Origin: Bacteroidales bacterium
GTDB taxonomy: Bacteria; Bacteroidota; Bacteroidia; Bacteroidales; WCHB1-69
Assembly: GCA_017633255.1 (NCBI GenBank)
Contig: JAGBPS010000002.1
Span: forward strand, 48,599-112,598
Direction: 5' to 3'
DNA length: 64,000 nt
Shown here one piece after another: positions 27,028 through 35,996 of this stretch (position 1 is its first letter; each line of letters starts with the position of its first letter). The notes under the pieces are model-generated. The model was not told where the DNA came from. It did no database searches and saw only the letters and a program-made list of their open reading frames with translations. Position numbers and translations under genes: made by a program.

Positions 27028-28329
27028 ATGAAAAAAACTATGGTTCTGACTTTGTTCCTCGCGATGGTATTTTTTGCCTTCGCCCAGGAACAGCCAACTC
27101 GTTTCACCCTTGAGGACTGTCTGAAATATGCCGAAGAGCACAGCTATGACTTGCAGAATGCCAAATTGGACCAGTCTGCTTCGGAAATCAACTACAAACA
27201 AGCTAAACTGCAGATGTCACCTACGGTGTCCGCGTCCGCTTCGCAGGGCTTTTCCTATTCGCACAGCTCTGTCAGCGGTGGTGCCGACTGGACCGGCAAT
27301 TACGGCCTTTCCGCAGGTATCACGCTTTTTAACGGACTGAATACATTCAATACCATCAAACAGCGGAAATTGGATATCACCCAGTCTTCGCTGGCATGGG
27401 AGCAGACAAAAAATAATGTCAATATCCAGATTGTGCAGGCGTTCCTGAGTATTTTGATGAACGAGGAGTTGTCTGTGTATCAGAAGGAAGTAATCAATAA
27501 AAGCCGTGAACAGATGGAACAGGGCTATCAGCGTTTCAGGGTGGGACAAATTTTGGAAAGCGATTATCTCTTGCTGCAAGCCCAGTATGTTTCCGACTCG
27601 GCCAATTACGAGAATACCTTGCTGACTCTGCAGAACAACTATGTGAACCTGAAATCGTTGTTGGCCATTTATCCCAGTGCGCCTTTGGAAGTGGTAAAAC
27701 CTGATACTGCCAAGATGATGAGCAATTTGACAATCCCTGCCATGCAGGAGGTGATAGACAAGGCTATGGATTATCTTCCTGCACTGAAAATCAGTCAGAA
27801 TCGTGTCGAAAGTGCCAATTATGATGTGAAAATCGCCAAATCGTCTTATTATCCTTCGCTGAACCTGAATGCGGGTATTAGCACGGGATATGCCTCCAAA
27901 AACGGGTCATTTGGTACCCAGCTGGGAGAGCGTTTGGGAGAGAATGTGGGCTTGTCCCTTAATATTCCTATCTACAATCAGAATCGTGCCCGTGCAGCGG
28001 TGAAGCTGGCAAAAATCGGAGTTCAGCAGGCCGAAAACAATTACCAGTCGCAACAGATTGAGGTGCTGGAGGAATTGGAACGTTATTATGTCGCAGTCAA
28101 AGAGGCACAGAATAATTACGAGGTGTCGGCCATCAGGGAAAAGGCGTACGAGGCCAACTTCAATGCCTATAACATGAAGTTCATGTACGGTACCATCACC
28201 GCCGCCGACCTGCTGACCCAGCAGAACAATTATCTGTCAGCTTTGAATACCTACATGCAGAACAAGTACTCCTTCGTCCTGCAACGTAAGATTCTGGATA
28301 TCCTGACCGGTGTTCCAGTGACCCTTTAA
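27028..28329 (+). CDS. TolC-family outer-membrane efflux channel
   Basis: Outer-membrane duct of a tripartite exporter. I chose ATG 27028 over upstream in-frame starts because it begins a clear signal peptide (MKKTMVLTLFLAMVFFAFAQ). The 433 residues show the duplicated TolC pattern: FTLEDCLKYAEEHSYDLQNAKL, then alternating long coiled coils and short beta segments (YGLSAGITLFNGLNTFNTI; VGLSLNIPIYNQNRARAAV), ending with AADLLTQQNNYLSALNTYMQNKY. It is the first gene of a four-gene efflux operon, separated from the adaptor gene by a 146-base repeat-containing gap. Confidence 0.9.
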   Translation: MKKTMVLTLFLAMVFFAFAQEQPTRFTLEDCLKYAEEHSYDLQNAKLDQSASEINYKQAKLQMSPTVSASASQGFSYSHSSVSGGADWTGNYGLSAGITLFNGLNTFNTIKQRKLDITQSSLAWEQTKNNVNIQIVQAFLSILMNEELSVYQKEVINKSREQMEQGYQRFRVGQILESDYLLLQAQYVSDSANYENTLLTLQNNYVNLKSLLAIYPSAPLEVVKPDTAKMMSNLTIPAMQEVIDKAMDYLPALKISQNRVESANYDVKIAKSSYYPSLNLNAGISTGYASKNGSFGTQLGERLGENVGLSLNIPIYNQNRARAAVKLAKIGVQQAENNYQSQQIEVLEELERYYVAVKEAQNNYEVSAIREKAYEANFNAYNMKFMYGTITAADLLTQQNNYLSALNTYMQNKYSFVLQRKILDILTGVPVTL

Positions 28330-28460
28330 ATTCCCCTTCTTTTAGAAGGGGTGCCCGAAGGGCGGGGTAGTGACAAATATTATACCAAAAGACCTCGAAG
28401 AGGTCACATTTCAATAACCCCGCACAAGCGAAGCGTAGTGTGGGGTGACAAAGGAGAAAC
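28330..28460. repeat. Hairpin-rich dispersed repeat (CCCCTTC / CCCCGCAC type) inside the efflux operon
   Basis: CCCCTTCTTTTAGAAGGGG forms a perfect 7-bp stem, CCCGAAGGG follows, and GACCTCGAAGAGGTC and CCCCGCAC...GTGTGGGG form further stems. The element sits between the TolC and MacA-type genes and would be part of the operon mRNA. Related elements are at 31725 and 37588. Confidence 0.7.
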
Positions 28461-28475
28461 ATAAAAACACACTAT

Positions 28476-29708
28476 ATGGAAGCTAAAAAGAAGAAAAAAC
28501 TGATTATCTGGGGCATCATCATAGCGGTGCTCATTATCTTGGTTGTGGCTTTATTGGCACTGAAAAAAGGCAAGCCGCACGGCATGATGCTCAATACCGA
28601 ACGTGCCAAAATTGACAGTATCGAGGTGACGGTGACCGCCACGGGCGAAATCCAGCCAGTCTATAAAGTAGATGTGGGTACACAGGTCTCCGGTAAAGTG
28701 GAGAAACTGTACGTGGATTTCAATTCCGAAGTGAAGAAGGGCGACTTGCTGGCTGAACTGGACCGCTCAACTTTGTCGGAGCAGGTGCAACAGGCAGAGG
28801 CACAGCTGTCGAATGCCCAGAGTAACTTGACTTTGGCACAACGTACGTATGATCGTACCAAAGCTTTGTTTGATAACAAAGCCGCTACACAGGAGGCTTT
28901 GGATGCTGCCGAGGATGAACTGATCAGGGCCAAGAACCAATTGGTGACAGCCAAGTCCAATTGTCAGAAAACCAAGGTGGACTTGGGTTATGCCATGATT
29001 TACTCGCCGATTTCGGGTGTGGTACTCAACAAAGCTGTGGAAGAAGGCCAGACCGTGGCTTCTTCTTTCAGTACGCCGACGCTGTTCACCATCGCCAATA
29101 ACCTGACAGAAATGCAGGTGGAGGCCAATGTGGATGAGGCCGATATAGGTCAGGTGAAGGTGGGCCAGCCGGTAACTTTCACCGTTGACGCTTTCCCCGA
29201 AGATGTGTTCACGGGTACGGTGAAACAGGTGCGTCTGGAGCCTACAGTTACTTCCAATGTGGTGACATATACTGTGATTATCGATGCACCGAATCCGGAG
29301 GAAAAGCTGTTTCCGGGTATGACCGCCAGCGTGTCTATTATCGTGAAGAAGGAAGTGGGAGTTTCCGTTCCGATGGAAGCTTTGTACTGCAATATTGACA
29401 AGACCACTATGGAAGTCATGATGAAGCAGGGTATCACCTTCAAGGAACTGTTTGCCAGTCAGGAAGAGTTGACCCAGAGTTTGAGAGATGTGGAATCCAA
29501 GACGCTTTGGGTGAAGCGCCAGAATACGGTGGAGCAGGTGAGTGTGAAGCCGGGACTGAACGATGGGGCCAAGACACTGATTACCGAAGGAATCCGTGAG
29601 GGTGACGAGGTGGTGCTTTCCGTCTCCGAGATGAAGATGCCCGGCAAACCTCAGAAAGATGGTAACAATCCCTTCATGATGGGACCTCCACAACGTAAAC
29701 AGAGATAG
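28476..29708 (+). CDS. MacA-like periplasmic adaptor (HlyD/RND family)
   Basis: Inner-membrane-anchored adaptor linking the ABC permease to the TolC channel. The N-terminus is lysine-rich, then one membrane helix (about 9-30, IIWGIIIAVLIILVVALLAL). The lipoyl/barrel-sandwich halves are VYKVDVGTQVSGKVEKLYVD and DLGYAMIYSPISGVVLNKAVEEGQTV, flanking a coiled-coil hairpin (about 95-160, EQVQQAEAQLSNAQSNLTLA). Beta-barrel and membrane-proximal domains follow. The 410-residue length fits MacA. Its stop is 3 bases before the ATPase gene. Confidence 0.92.
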   Translation: MEAKKKKKLIIWGIIIAVLIILVVALLALKKGKPHGMMLNTERAKIDSIEVTVTATGEIQPVYKVDVGTQVSGKVEKLYVDFNSEVKKGDLLAELDRSTLSEQVQQAEAQLSNAQSNLTLAQRTYDRTKALFDNKAATQEALDAAEDELIRAKNQLVTAKSNCQKTKVDLGYAMIYSPISGVVLNKAVEEGQTVASSFSTPTLFTIANNLTEMQVEANVDEADIGQVKVGQPVTFTVDAFPEDVFTGTVKQVRLEPTVTSNVVTYTVIIDAPNPEEKLFPGMTASVSIIVKKEVGVSVPMEALYCNIDKTTMEVMMKQGITFKELFASQEELTQSLRDVESKTLWVKRQNTVEQVSVKPGLNDGAKTLITEGIREGDEVVLSVSEMKMPGKPQKDGNNPFMMGPPQRKQR

Positions 29709-29711
29709 GCT

Positions 29712-30452
29712 ATGGGCAATGAGATTCTCAAAATAACGGATTTGAAGCGCATTTTCCGCGTGGGTAACGAGGATGTGCACGCACTGAACGGAGTCACCTT
29801 TTCGGTTACGGAAGGAGAGTTTGTTAGCATCATGGGCACCAGTGGTTCGGGCAAATCCACTTTGCTGAATATTTTGGGCTGCCTTGACCGTCCTACTTCT
29901 GGTGACTATTGTATTGACGGGTTGTCTGTCAATACTTTGTCGAAAAAGGAATTGTCCACCTTGCGCAACCGAAAAATCGGTTTTGTGTTCCAGAATTACA
30001 ATCTGCTGGCGCGTACCACAGCCATCGAGAATGTGGAGTTGCCGCTGATGTACAACTCGGAAGTGTCGGCCAAGGAACGTCGCCAAAGAGCGGAAGAGGC
30101 CTTGCTGGCTGTGGGACTGGAGAACCGTATGATGCACATGCCTAACCAGTTGTCGGGCGGTCAGCAGCAGCGTGTGGCCATTGCCCGCGCTCTGGTCAAC
30201 GACCCGGTTATCCTGTTGGCAGATGAGGCTACGGGTAACCTCGACACCCGCACATCTTATGAGATCATGAGCTTGTTCCAGGATTTGCACGACAAAGGCA
30301 AAACCATCGCTTTTGTGACGCATGAACCTGATATTGCGGTATTCACCACTCGTACCATCAAGTTGAGAGATGGCAATATTATTGAGGACAGCCTAGTGGA
30401 AACCCAGTCAGCCGCCAAGGCATTACAGGAGTATAAAGAGTTTAAGATTTAG
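29712..30452 (+). CDS. ABC transporter ATP-binding protein, MacB/LolD type
   Basis: ATPase subunit of a macrolide/lipoprotein-type exporter. Walker A is GTSGSGKSTLLN (about 41-52), the Q-loop FVFQNYNLL, the signature LSGGQQQRVAIARAL and Walker B VILLADEATGNLD, with the H-loop in FVTHEPDIA. Unlike E. coli MacB, the ATPase is a separate 246-residue protein from the permease encoded 3 bases downstream. Together with the TolC-like and MacA-like proteins it forms a complete tripartite pump. Substrates cannot be inferred from sequence. Confidence 0.94.
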   Translation: MGNEILKITDLKRIFRVGNEDVHALNGVTFSVTEGEFVSIMGTSGSGKSTLLNILGCLDRPTSGDYCIDGLSVNTLSKKELSTLRNRKIGFVFQNYNLLARTTAIENVELPLMYNSEVSAKERRQRAEEALLAVGLENRMMHMPNQLSGGQQQRVAIARALVNDPVILLADEATGNLDTRTSYEIMSLFQDLHDKGKTIAFVTHEPDIAVFTTRTIKLRDGNIIEDSLVETQSAAKALQEYKEFKI

Positions 30453-30455
30453 ACT

Positions 30456-31676
30456 ATGAATGTATTGAATCTTGTCAAAATAGCCATCAAAGCCTTGCTG
30501 CGAAACAAAAGCAGGGCGTTTCTGACCATGTTGGGTATCATCATCGGTATCGCTTCAGTGATTGCCATGGTCAGCTTGGGACAGAGTTCCACGCTGAGCG
30601 TGCGTGAGCAGCTGTCAGGCATGGGTTCCAACATGATTATGGTCATGCCTGCACGGCAGATGCGTGGTGGTGTCAATATGGGTAATTCAAGTGCAAAGTC
30701 TTTGGATATGAAAGATTTGCGTGCTTTGGAGCAAAATACCCGCTATGTGGCGCATGTCTCTCCATCGGTCAGCACGGGAGCACAGTTGGTGTATGGCTCC
30801 AACAACCACCCCGGTCAGATTCAGGGGGTGTCCCCCAGTTACCTCGATATACGTATGTACAAACTCGAGAGTGGCATCATGTTCACCGAAGAGGATGTGA
30901 AGACTTATAACAAGGTTTGTGTAGTAGGTAAGACAGTAGTGGACAATTTGTTTACCAATGGCGAGAACCCGATAGGGCAGGTGGTGCGTTTCGGTTCCAT
31001 CCCGATGAAGATTATCGGGGTGCTGGAATCCAAAGGACAAAACCAGATGGGTCAGGATCAGGATGATATCGTACTGGCACCCTATACCACGGTACAGAAG
31101 CGTTTTATGGCGATCACGCATTTCAACATGCTGTTTGCCTCAGCCACTTCCGAAGAGGAGTCAGAGCTGGCAGCCACAGAAATTACCTATATTTTGCGGG
31201 CCAATCATAAGATTGCCGAGGGCGAAGAGGATGACTTTGACATCCGTACCCAGGAAGAGTTGCTGAGCACCATGAGCTCGGTGACGCAGATGTTGACGAT
31301 GCTTTTGGCCGCTATCGCTTCCATTTCACTGATCGTGGGTGGTATCGGTATCATGAATATCATGTACGTAACTGTTACGGAAAGAACCAAGGAAATTGGT
31401 TTGCGTATGGCTATCGGAGCGCAGAACCGCGACATCATGTTGCAGTTCTTGTCTGAAAGTGTGATTCTGAGTTTGATTGGTGGTGTGATAGGAATTATCC
31501 TCGGACTGATATTATCGTACGCCCTTTCCCACATCTTGAGTTGGCCATATGTGGTGAGTCAAACCGCCATCATGGTGTCATTTTTGGTATGTGCCGCCAC
31601 AGGTATTTTCTTCGGCTGGTATCCCGCCAAGAAAGCCGCGAATATGGATCCGATTGCTGCGCTGAGGTATGAGTAG
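30456..31676 (+). CDS. ABC transporter permease, MacB/FtsX family
   Basis: Membrane subunit of the efflux pump. One N-terminal helix (NKSRAFLTMLGIIIGIASVIAMVSLG) precedes a large periplasmic domain (about 45-275, MacB_PCD type), followed by three C-terminal helices of the FtsX domain (MLLAAIASISLIVGGIGIMNI; LSLIGGVIGIILGLILSYAL; VSFLVCAATGIFFGWYPAKKAANMDPIAALRYE). The ending PAKKAANMDPIAALRYE is a MacB hallmark. It is the last gene of the operon; a repeat-filled gap follows. Confidence 0.94.
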   Translation: MNVLNLVKIAIKALLRNKSRAFLTMLGIIIGIASVIAMVSLGQSSTLSVREQLSGMGSNMIMVMPARQMRGGVNMGNSSAKSLDMKDLRALEQNTRYVAHVSPSVSTGAQLVYGSNNHPGQIQGVSPSYLDIRMYKLESGIMFTEEDVKTYNKVCVVGKTVVDNLFTNGENPIGQVVRFGSIPMKIIGVLESKGQNQMGQDQDDIVLAPYTTVQKRFMAITHFNMLFASATSEEESELAATEITYILRANHKIAEGEEDDFDIRTQEELLSTMSSVTQMLTMLLAAIASISLIVGGIGIMNIMYVTVTERTKEIGLRMAIGAQNRDIMLQFLSESVILSLIGGVIGIILGLILSYALSHILSWPYVVSQTAIMVSFLVCAATGIFFGWYPAKKAANMDPIAALRYE

Positions 31677-31724
31677 TTAGTTTTTTTATAATAATTTTTC
31701 GATTTTTGATTTGAAAGACAAAGA

Positions 31725-31945
31725 GACGTGCCAAAGGCACGATATCCTATTAACCCCGCACAACTTGTTGTGTGGGGTGGACAGTGAAAGCTCCAGTCTG
31801 CGTGCTGAAAGCACGCTACATACACACTCCAATGTGGCGTACCTACGGCACGCAGGAGTAGAGTAGTTTGCTGCATACCCCACATTGCGCTACGCTTATG
31901 CGGGGTTAATAGGATTGCGTGCTTTCAGCACGACTGATCGCTTAC
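31725..31945. repeat. Dense hairpin repeat block between convergent genes
   Basis: The gap 31677-32014 has no gene. It contains at least five short stems: GTGCC/GGCAC, CCCCGCACAA/TTGTGTGGGG, GCGTGCT/AGCACGC, ACCCCACA/TGCGGGGT and GCGTGCT/AGCACG. TATCCTATTAACCCCGCAC near the left end and GCGGGGTTAATAGGATTGCG near the right end make the block roughly symmetrical. It lies between the efflux operon and thiamine diphosphokinase, so it may act as a bidirectional terminator. Confidence 0.7.
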
Positions 31946-32014
31946 ATCTTAGACCACTTATAACACACTTTTATCACTGGCCTAATATAAAAAATATCGT
32001 AAAACTAGTATTTG

Positions 32015-32662
32015 TTAATTGAACTCCCTAAATACCAACCCTTTTCCGCCACTTATTTTCACGGTGAAACGCTCGCCAACGGCTTTGTTCAGGCTGCCTT
32101 CCCACAGTTGGGTGAAACGGCGGTTGTGGACGGGATATTGTAAGCCTTCGAAAGTGAAAACCGCTTGTCCGTCAAAGCTGAAAACCGATACCTCCTGTCC
32201 GGAAACAGAGGCAAATGTTGTGTCTTTGTCAATAAAAGAAAAGATGCCGTAATTGCTCACCATGATGAGGTCCATGCGTTCGGCATACATGTTTAATATG
32301 GATAAATTGGCTAACTGATGGTCGTCGCGCAGACCGGAAGCTCCCAATACAGCAACAGGTCCCAGCTTTTGTTCTATGCAATACTTCAGAGCTTTCTGCA
32401 GGTCATTGCATTCTTCATCCGGATCTTCAATAATGATATCTTTGTATCTTGTCCACGCCTCGTCAGAGAGCGAGTCGCAGTCGCCGATGACTATATCGGG
32501 TTGAATGCCTATATGCTGCAATTTGTCCAGCGCTCCGTCACAGCACACAATGGTACGAGCTCGCTGAAGAAACAGCAACGGAATTTCACCTTTCGGTGTT
32601 TCCCCGTTTCCCACGATGATTGTGGAGTAGCGTGACAGTTCGTGTGCAAATAGCTTTTCCAT
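32015..32662 (-). CDS. Thiamine diphosphokinase
   Basis: Converts thiamine to thiamine diphosphate with ATP. The 215-residue protein shows the family blocks RARTIVCCDGALDKLQHIGI, PDIVIGDCDSLS (acidic metal/ATP site), EECNDLQKALKYCIEQ (a variant of the usual DxxKA block) and LGASGLRDDHQLANLSIL (the GxRxDH motif), plus the C-terminal thiamine-binding region (GLQYPVHNRRFTQLWEGSLN). Its start overlaps the nitroreductase stop by one base (TAATG), so it is translated from the same mRNA. Confidence 0.92.
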   Translation of the reverse strand: MEKLFAHELSRYSTIIVGNGETPKGEIPLLFLQRARTIVCCDGALDKLQHIGIQPDIVIGDCDSLSDEAWTRYKDIIIEDPDEECNDLQKALKYCIEQKLGPVAVLGASGLRDDHQLANLSILNMYAERMDLIMVSNYGIFSFIDKDTTFASVSGQEVSVFSFDGQAVFTFEGLQYPVHNRRFTQLWEGSLNKAVGERFTVKISGGKGLVFREFN

Positions 32663-33423
32663 TATTCTTTAGCCAAAAAGTCTTGGTTCTGCAAGGCTTT
32701 CTTCAGTACCTCGGCAAAAAACTCATTGTCTTTTTTGGTGTATCTTCTTTCGGTGAAAACCTGTGCGAGATTGTCTAACTTGTTTTCTTCCAAAATTTTC
32801 AGCGTGTTGGGATGGGCTTCTTTTTCTTTGTACAGTTTATTGATATCATATTCTGAATAATCCTGATACACTTCCTGATGAATCATCGCCTCCACCGGCA
32901 GTTTGTCGGTCAGTTCGGGTTGCTCATCGGGATGGCCAATGGAGATGCATGCCACGGGGATGACGTTTTTGGGCAGTTTCAGCAGTTCGATAAATTTGTC
33001 AATCTGATAAGTGATCGTGCCTAACCAGCAAAGTCCCAGTCCCAAGGATTCGGCCGCAACGCATGCGTTCTGGGCGGCGATGATGGCATCGGTGACCGCC
33101 CACTGATATGATTGCAGGTTGCTGTAGCAGTCGGTGGCGGCGCCGCGGAACTCGCAGTAGCGGTTGAAGCGGTGTAGGTCGGCGCAGAAGGTCAGCATCA
33201 GCGGGGCGTTGGTGGCGATGTGCTGGTTGAAGTGCAGCGGCGCCGCCTTCTCCATCATTTCCTTGTCGGTGGTTACGATAATGCTGAACAGCTGCATGTT
33301 GCCCAAGGTAGAGCCGTTGCAGGCACAACGCAATATCAGTTCCAAGTCTTCTTTGCTGACTTTCTCCGCAGTGAATTTCCGGATGCTGCGGTGTTGCAGT
33401 ATTGTTTCAATAGTCTTATTCAT
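32662..33423 (-). CDS. Nitroreductase-family FMN oxidoreductase (NfsA-like)
   Basis: NAD(P)H-dependent flavin enzyme of 253 residues. I chose the ATG at 33421-33423 (MNKTIETILQHRSIRKFT) because the 14 extra residues of the longer frame are encoded by repeat DNA. Typical blocks are HRSIRKF near the N-terminus (FMN phosphate contact), CACNGSTLGNMQLFSIIVT, AVTDAIIAAQNACVAAESLGLGLCWLG and ACISIGHPDEQPE. The physiological substrate is unknown. It is downstream of the acyltransferase gene, separated by a 148-base repeat array, and overlaps thiamine diphosphokinase. Confidence 0.9.
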   Translation of the reverse strand: MNKTIETILQHRSIRKFTAEKVSKEDLELILRCACNGSTLGNMQLFSIIVTTDKEMMEKAAPLHFNQHIATNAPLMLTFCADLHRFNRYCEFRGAATDCYSNLQSYQWAVTDAIIAAQNACVAAESLGLGLCWLGTITYQIDKFIELLKLPKNVIPVACISIGHPDEQPELTDKLPVEAMIHQEVYQDYSEYDINKLYKEKEAHPNTLKILEENKLDNLAQVFTERRYTKKDNEFFAEVLKKALQNQDFLAKE

Positions 33424-33450
33424 AGTTTTTTTATTGTTTATTTGTTGATA

Positions 33451-33597
33451 CGTTAAGACGCTCACTTTGTTCGCTCGGGGAGTCGCTCATTTCATTCGCT
33501 CGAGGAGGCACTCGCTGCGCTCGCTCGGTTAGATTTTCGTCTTCCCGTCTTCCCGTCTTTCCGAGTACACGTCAGTGTACGTCTTCCCGTTCCCCCG
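33451..33597. repeat. CTCCCC/CTTCCC-type repeat array
   Basis: It begins with CGTTAAGACG as at 23252, then CTCACTTTGTTCGCTCGGGG and related units, then three GTCTTCCC/GTCTTTCC spacers and a hairpin GTACAC/GTGTAC. It lies between the acyltransferase and nitroreductase genes and supplies the last residues (GEREDVH) and the stop of the acyltransferase. Confidence 0.75.
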
Positions 33598-34456
33598 AAA
33601 AATCATGTTTCCATCGGCGATGACTCCACAGCCAGTAGGCAGGATGCTTGCGGATACTTTGCTCCAGCAACTGCACATAGCGGTCGGTGATATAGCCATG
33701 CTCCGTTTCGTTAGGTTTTTCTGTAATTAATTCGAATTCAAGATGATAATGTCCTATGCGGTCTTTAACTACTTCGTAATAAACGACAGGTAAGTCGTAT
33801 TTTTTGGCGAAATGCTCTGCCCCAAAAATAATCCCCGAGCGCTGGTTCAGAAAATCGGTGACATAGCAGCTCTTGGGGTTGCTGGGCGACTGATCGCTGA
33901 GCATCATGTAGCAGCAGGGGTGGTGTTCCGACTCATAGCGTTCGAAAACCTGACGTACCGTGTCGGCGAAGACCACCTCTGTGCCGTAGCGGGTGCGCGC
34001 TCTGTTGATGAGTTTCTCAAAGTTCTTGTTGCTGTTGGCCTTGCCTACTCCGATGCCATGGTGCTTGAACTGACTGTCCAGGCTCAGCACCATCCATTCC
34101 CAGTTGTTGTAATGGCTCGACATGATGATGACACTGCGTCCCTCGTCAAAAAAGCGGTTGACAATCTCCGCATTTTTGCTCCAGTAGCGTTTTTTCACGC
34201 CACGGCGGCTGAGGGTCAGCATCTTCAGCATCTCGGCAGCCAACTGGGCCAGATGCCAGTAATATTGCTTCCTGATTTTAGCCAGTTCTTTCTCACCTTT
34301 TTCAGGAAAAGAATTCCGTAGATTCTGGTCAATGACTTTTCTCCGGTATCTCACCACATAATTCAGGAAGAAATACAGAATACCACCGATGCCGTATAAG
34401 ATGAACAGCGGCAATAATGAGAGAGGGTAGAGTATAAACCAGAATAAAAAGTGCAT
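33572..34456 (-). CDS. Lipid A-type lysophospholipid acyltransferase (LpxL/HtrB family)
   Basis: Adds a secondary acyl chain to lipid A precursors at the inner membrane. An N-terminal membrane helix (FILYPLSLLPLFILYGIGGILYFF) is followed by the basic VVRYRRKVIDQNLRNSFPE region. The catalytic HxxxxE is SSHYNNWEW (about residues 116-124), and the glycerophosphate region includes MLSDQSPSNP and GIIFGAEHFAKKYDLPVVYYE. The 294-residue length is normal. Its C-terminal residues come from a repeat array. It starts 46 bases after rseP and may be read from the same mRNA. Confidence 0.9.
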   Translation of the reverse strand: MHFLFWFILYPLSLLPLFILYGIGGILYFFLNYVVRYRRKVIDQNLRNSFPEKGEKELAKIRKQYYWHLAQLAAEMLKMLTLSRRGVKKRYWSKNAEIVNRFFDEGRSVIIMSSHYNNWEWMVLSLDSQFKHHGIGVGKANSNKNFEKLINRARTRYGTEVVFADTVRQVFERYESEHHPCCYMMLSDQSPSNPKSCYVTDFLNQRSGIIFGAEHFAKKYDLPVVYYEVVKDRIGHYHLEFELITEKPNETEHGYITDRYVQLLEQSIRKHPAYWLWSHRRWKHDFSGEREDVH

Positions 34457-34502
34457 AATCCGTGTTTTGCGATGTCGTTTTGTGTGATGCTACTCAAGGG
34501 CG

Positions 34503-35891
34503 TCACTTGAAGAATGCCCGGACGATATCCATGCCGTTGGCGTATATCAGCAGTATGATCAGCAGGGTGAAACCAATGGTGTTGGCTATGCCGATGAACT
34601 TGTCGCTGGGCTTGCGGCGGGTAATCATTTCAACAATGATAAATAAGAGATAACCACCATCTAACGCTGGGATGGGGATGATGTTCATGAAGGCGAGGAT
34701 GATACCCAGGAAAGCGGTCATGTTCCAGAAACGTTCCCAATCCCATACTTTCGGGAAGATGCTGCCGATGGTGCCGAAACCGCCCAACTGCTGGGCTCCT
34801 TCTTTTGTGAACACCAGCTTGAACTGTTTCACGTAAGTGGCCAGAGTTTCGAAGCCTTTGTCGATGCCCACAGGAATGGATTCGAAGAAGCCGTATTTCA
34901 CAACTTTGGAAGTGAGGAATGAGGCCGGGCTGACCGGATAAACGCCGATGACGCCCTCGTCGCTGACATGGACGGTGGTTTGATACAGCGAGTCACCACG
35001 GTAAAAACTCAACTCCACATCCTCGTTTTTGCTCTGGGCAAAGGTGGACTGATAGTCGAAGAAGGAGAAATACTCCTCGCCGTTGATGGCCACCAGGGAG
35101 TCGCCGTGCTGCATGCCGGCAGCCGCAGCAGGATGGTCTTCCATCACCATATCCACTACAAAGGGGAAGTTGAACTGGCAGAAGCCTGCATTGTCGCCGG
35201 CAGCCAGTACCTGCTGTCCGAAGTTTTTGGGAATTTTGACGCTGACGGTTTCGCCATTTCGGTCCACCAGCACCTCTTTGACATCGTCAATCAGCAGGGC
35301 CGTGGCAAAATCGCCCATGGTTTCGGGCACTTGGCCATCCACAGAGATGATTTTGTCACCGTTCTGGAAACCGATGTTTTTGGCGCTCTCGGTAAATTGC
35401 AAGCCATATTGGGCTTCGGTGACAGGTACATATTCTAATCCATAGTGGTACATGACCCCTACATAGATAATCAAGGCGGTGAGGAAGTTCATCAACACGC
35501 CGCCGACGATGATGAAAAGTCGTTGCCATGCAGGTTTGGCACGGAATTCCCAGGGCTGGGGCTCTGCCGACAGCTCCTCGGCCTTGGTGGTCTCGTCCAC
35601 CATGCCATTGATGGAGCAGTAGCCGCCCAGTGGCAACCAGCCGATACCCCATTCGGTGTTCTCGGGGTAGTTCTTCCAGTCTTCCGGTGAGTCGGAGGAG
35701 AAGAAACTGAATTGGTATTGGTTGCCGCATTTTTTCATCCTCATGATGGAAAAACCAGGGTTGAAAAAGAGATAGAATTTATCTACTCTCGTATGGAAAA
35801 GACGGGCGAAAAGATAATGCCCCAACTCATGTACAAATACCAGTAAGCTTAAACTCGCAACAAGTCCTAAAATCTGCATTCCAATTCCCAT
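34503..35891 (-). CDS. rseP: Site-2 protease RseP (zinc intramembrane metalloprotease)
   Basis: An intramembrane protease that cleaves anti-sigma factors or signal-peptide remnants. HELGH in LVFVHELGHYLFARLFHTRVDKF (about residues 20-24) binds zinc, and the second zinc ligand lies in NIIPIPALDGGYLLF near the C-terminus. About four membrane helices flank two periplasmic PDZ domains (NIGFQNGDKIISVDGQVPET and AAAAGMQHGDSLVAINGEEY). The 462-residue length is usual for Bacteroidales. It follows dxr, a common arrangement, with a 93-base low-complexity gap. Confidence 0.95.
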   Translation of the reverse strand: MGIGMQILGLVASLSLLVFVHELGHYLFARLFHTRVDKFYLFFNPGFSIMRMKKCGNQYQFSFFSSDSPEDWKNYPENTEWGIGWLPLGGYCSINGMVDETTKAEELSAEPQPWEFRAKPAWQRLFIIVGGVLMNFLTALIIYVGVMYHYGLEYVPVTEAQYGLQFTESAKNIGFQNGDKIISVDGQVPETMGDFATALLIDDVKEVLVDRNGETVSVKIPKNFGQQVLAAGDNAGFCQFNFPFVVDMVMEDHPAAAAGMQHGDSLVAINGEEYFSFFDYQSTFAQSKNEDVELSFYRGDSLYQTTVHVSDEGVIGVYPVSPASFLTSKVVKYGFFESIPVGIDKGFETLATYVKQFKLVFTKEGAQQLGGFGTIGSIFPKVWDWERFWNMTAFLGIILAFMNIIPIPALDGGYLLFIIVEMITRRKPSDKFIGIANTIGFTLLIILLIYANGMDIVRAFFK

Positions 35892-35949
35892 AATCCTATA
35901 TATTTCAATAATTCAAAATTCAAAATCCCAAATCCAAAATCCATCATCC

Positions 35950-35996
35950 TGTAATCTTCTAACCTCCTAACCTTTCTAACCTTTCTAACCCCTAAC
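35950..35996. repeat. CTAACCTTT-type tandem repeat overlapping the dxr stop
   Basis: CTAACCTCCTAACCTTTCTAA and its continuation form a decaying 9-10-base tandem (TTCTAACC). Read on the minus strand it encodes the last residues (GVRG) and TAG stop of dxr. The adjacent 35900-35945 is an AAATCCAAAATCC-type simple repeat. Confidence 0.6.

Noticed and set aside
28767..30323. 518-codon minus-strand frame across the MacA and ABC ATPase genes
   Set aside because: It spans two clear plus-strand genes and their junction; an artefact of codon bias.
27028..31676. Fused MacB as in enterobacteria
   Set aside because: The ATPase and permease are clearly two genes with a stop and a 3-base gap between them.
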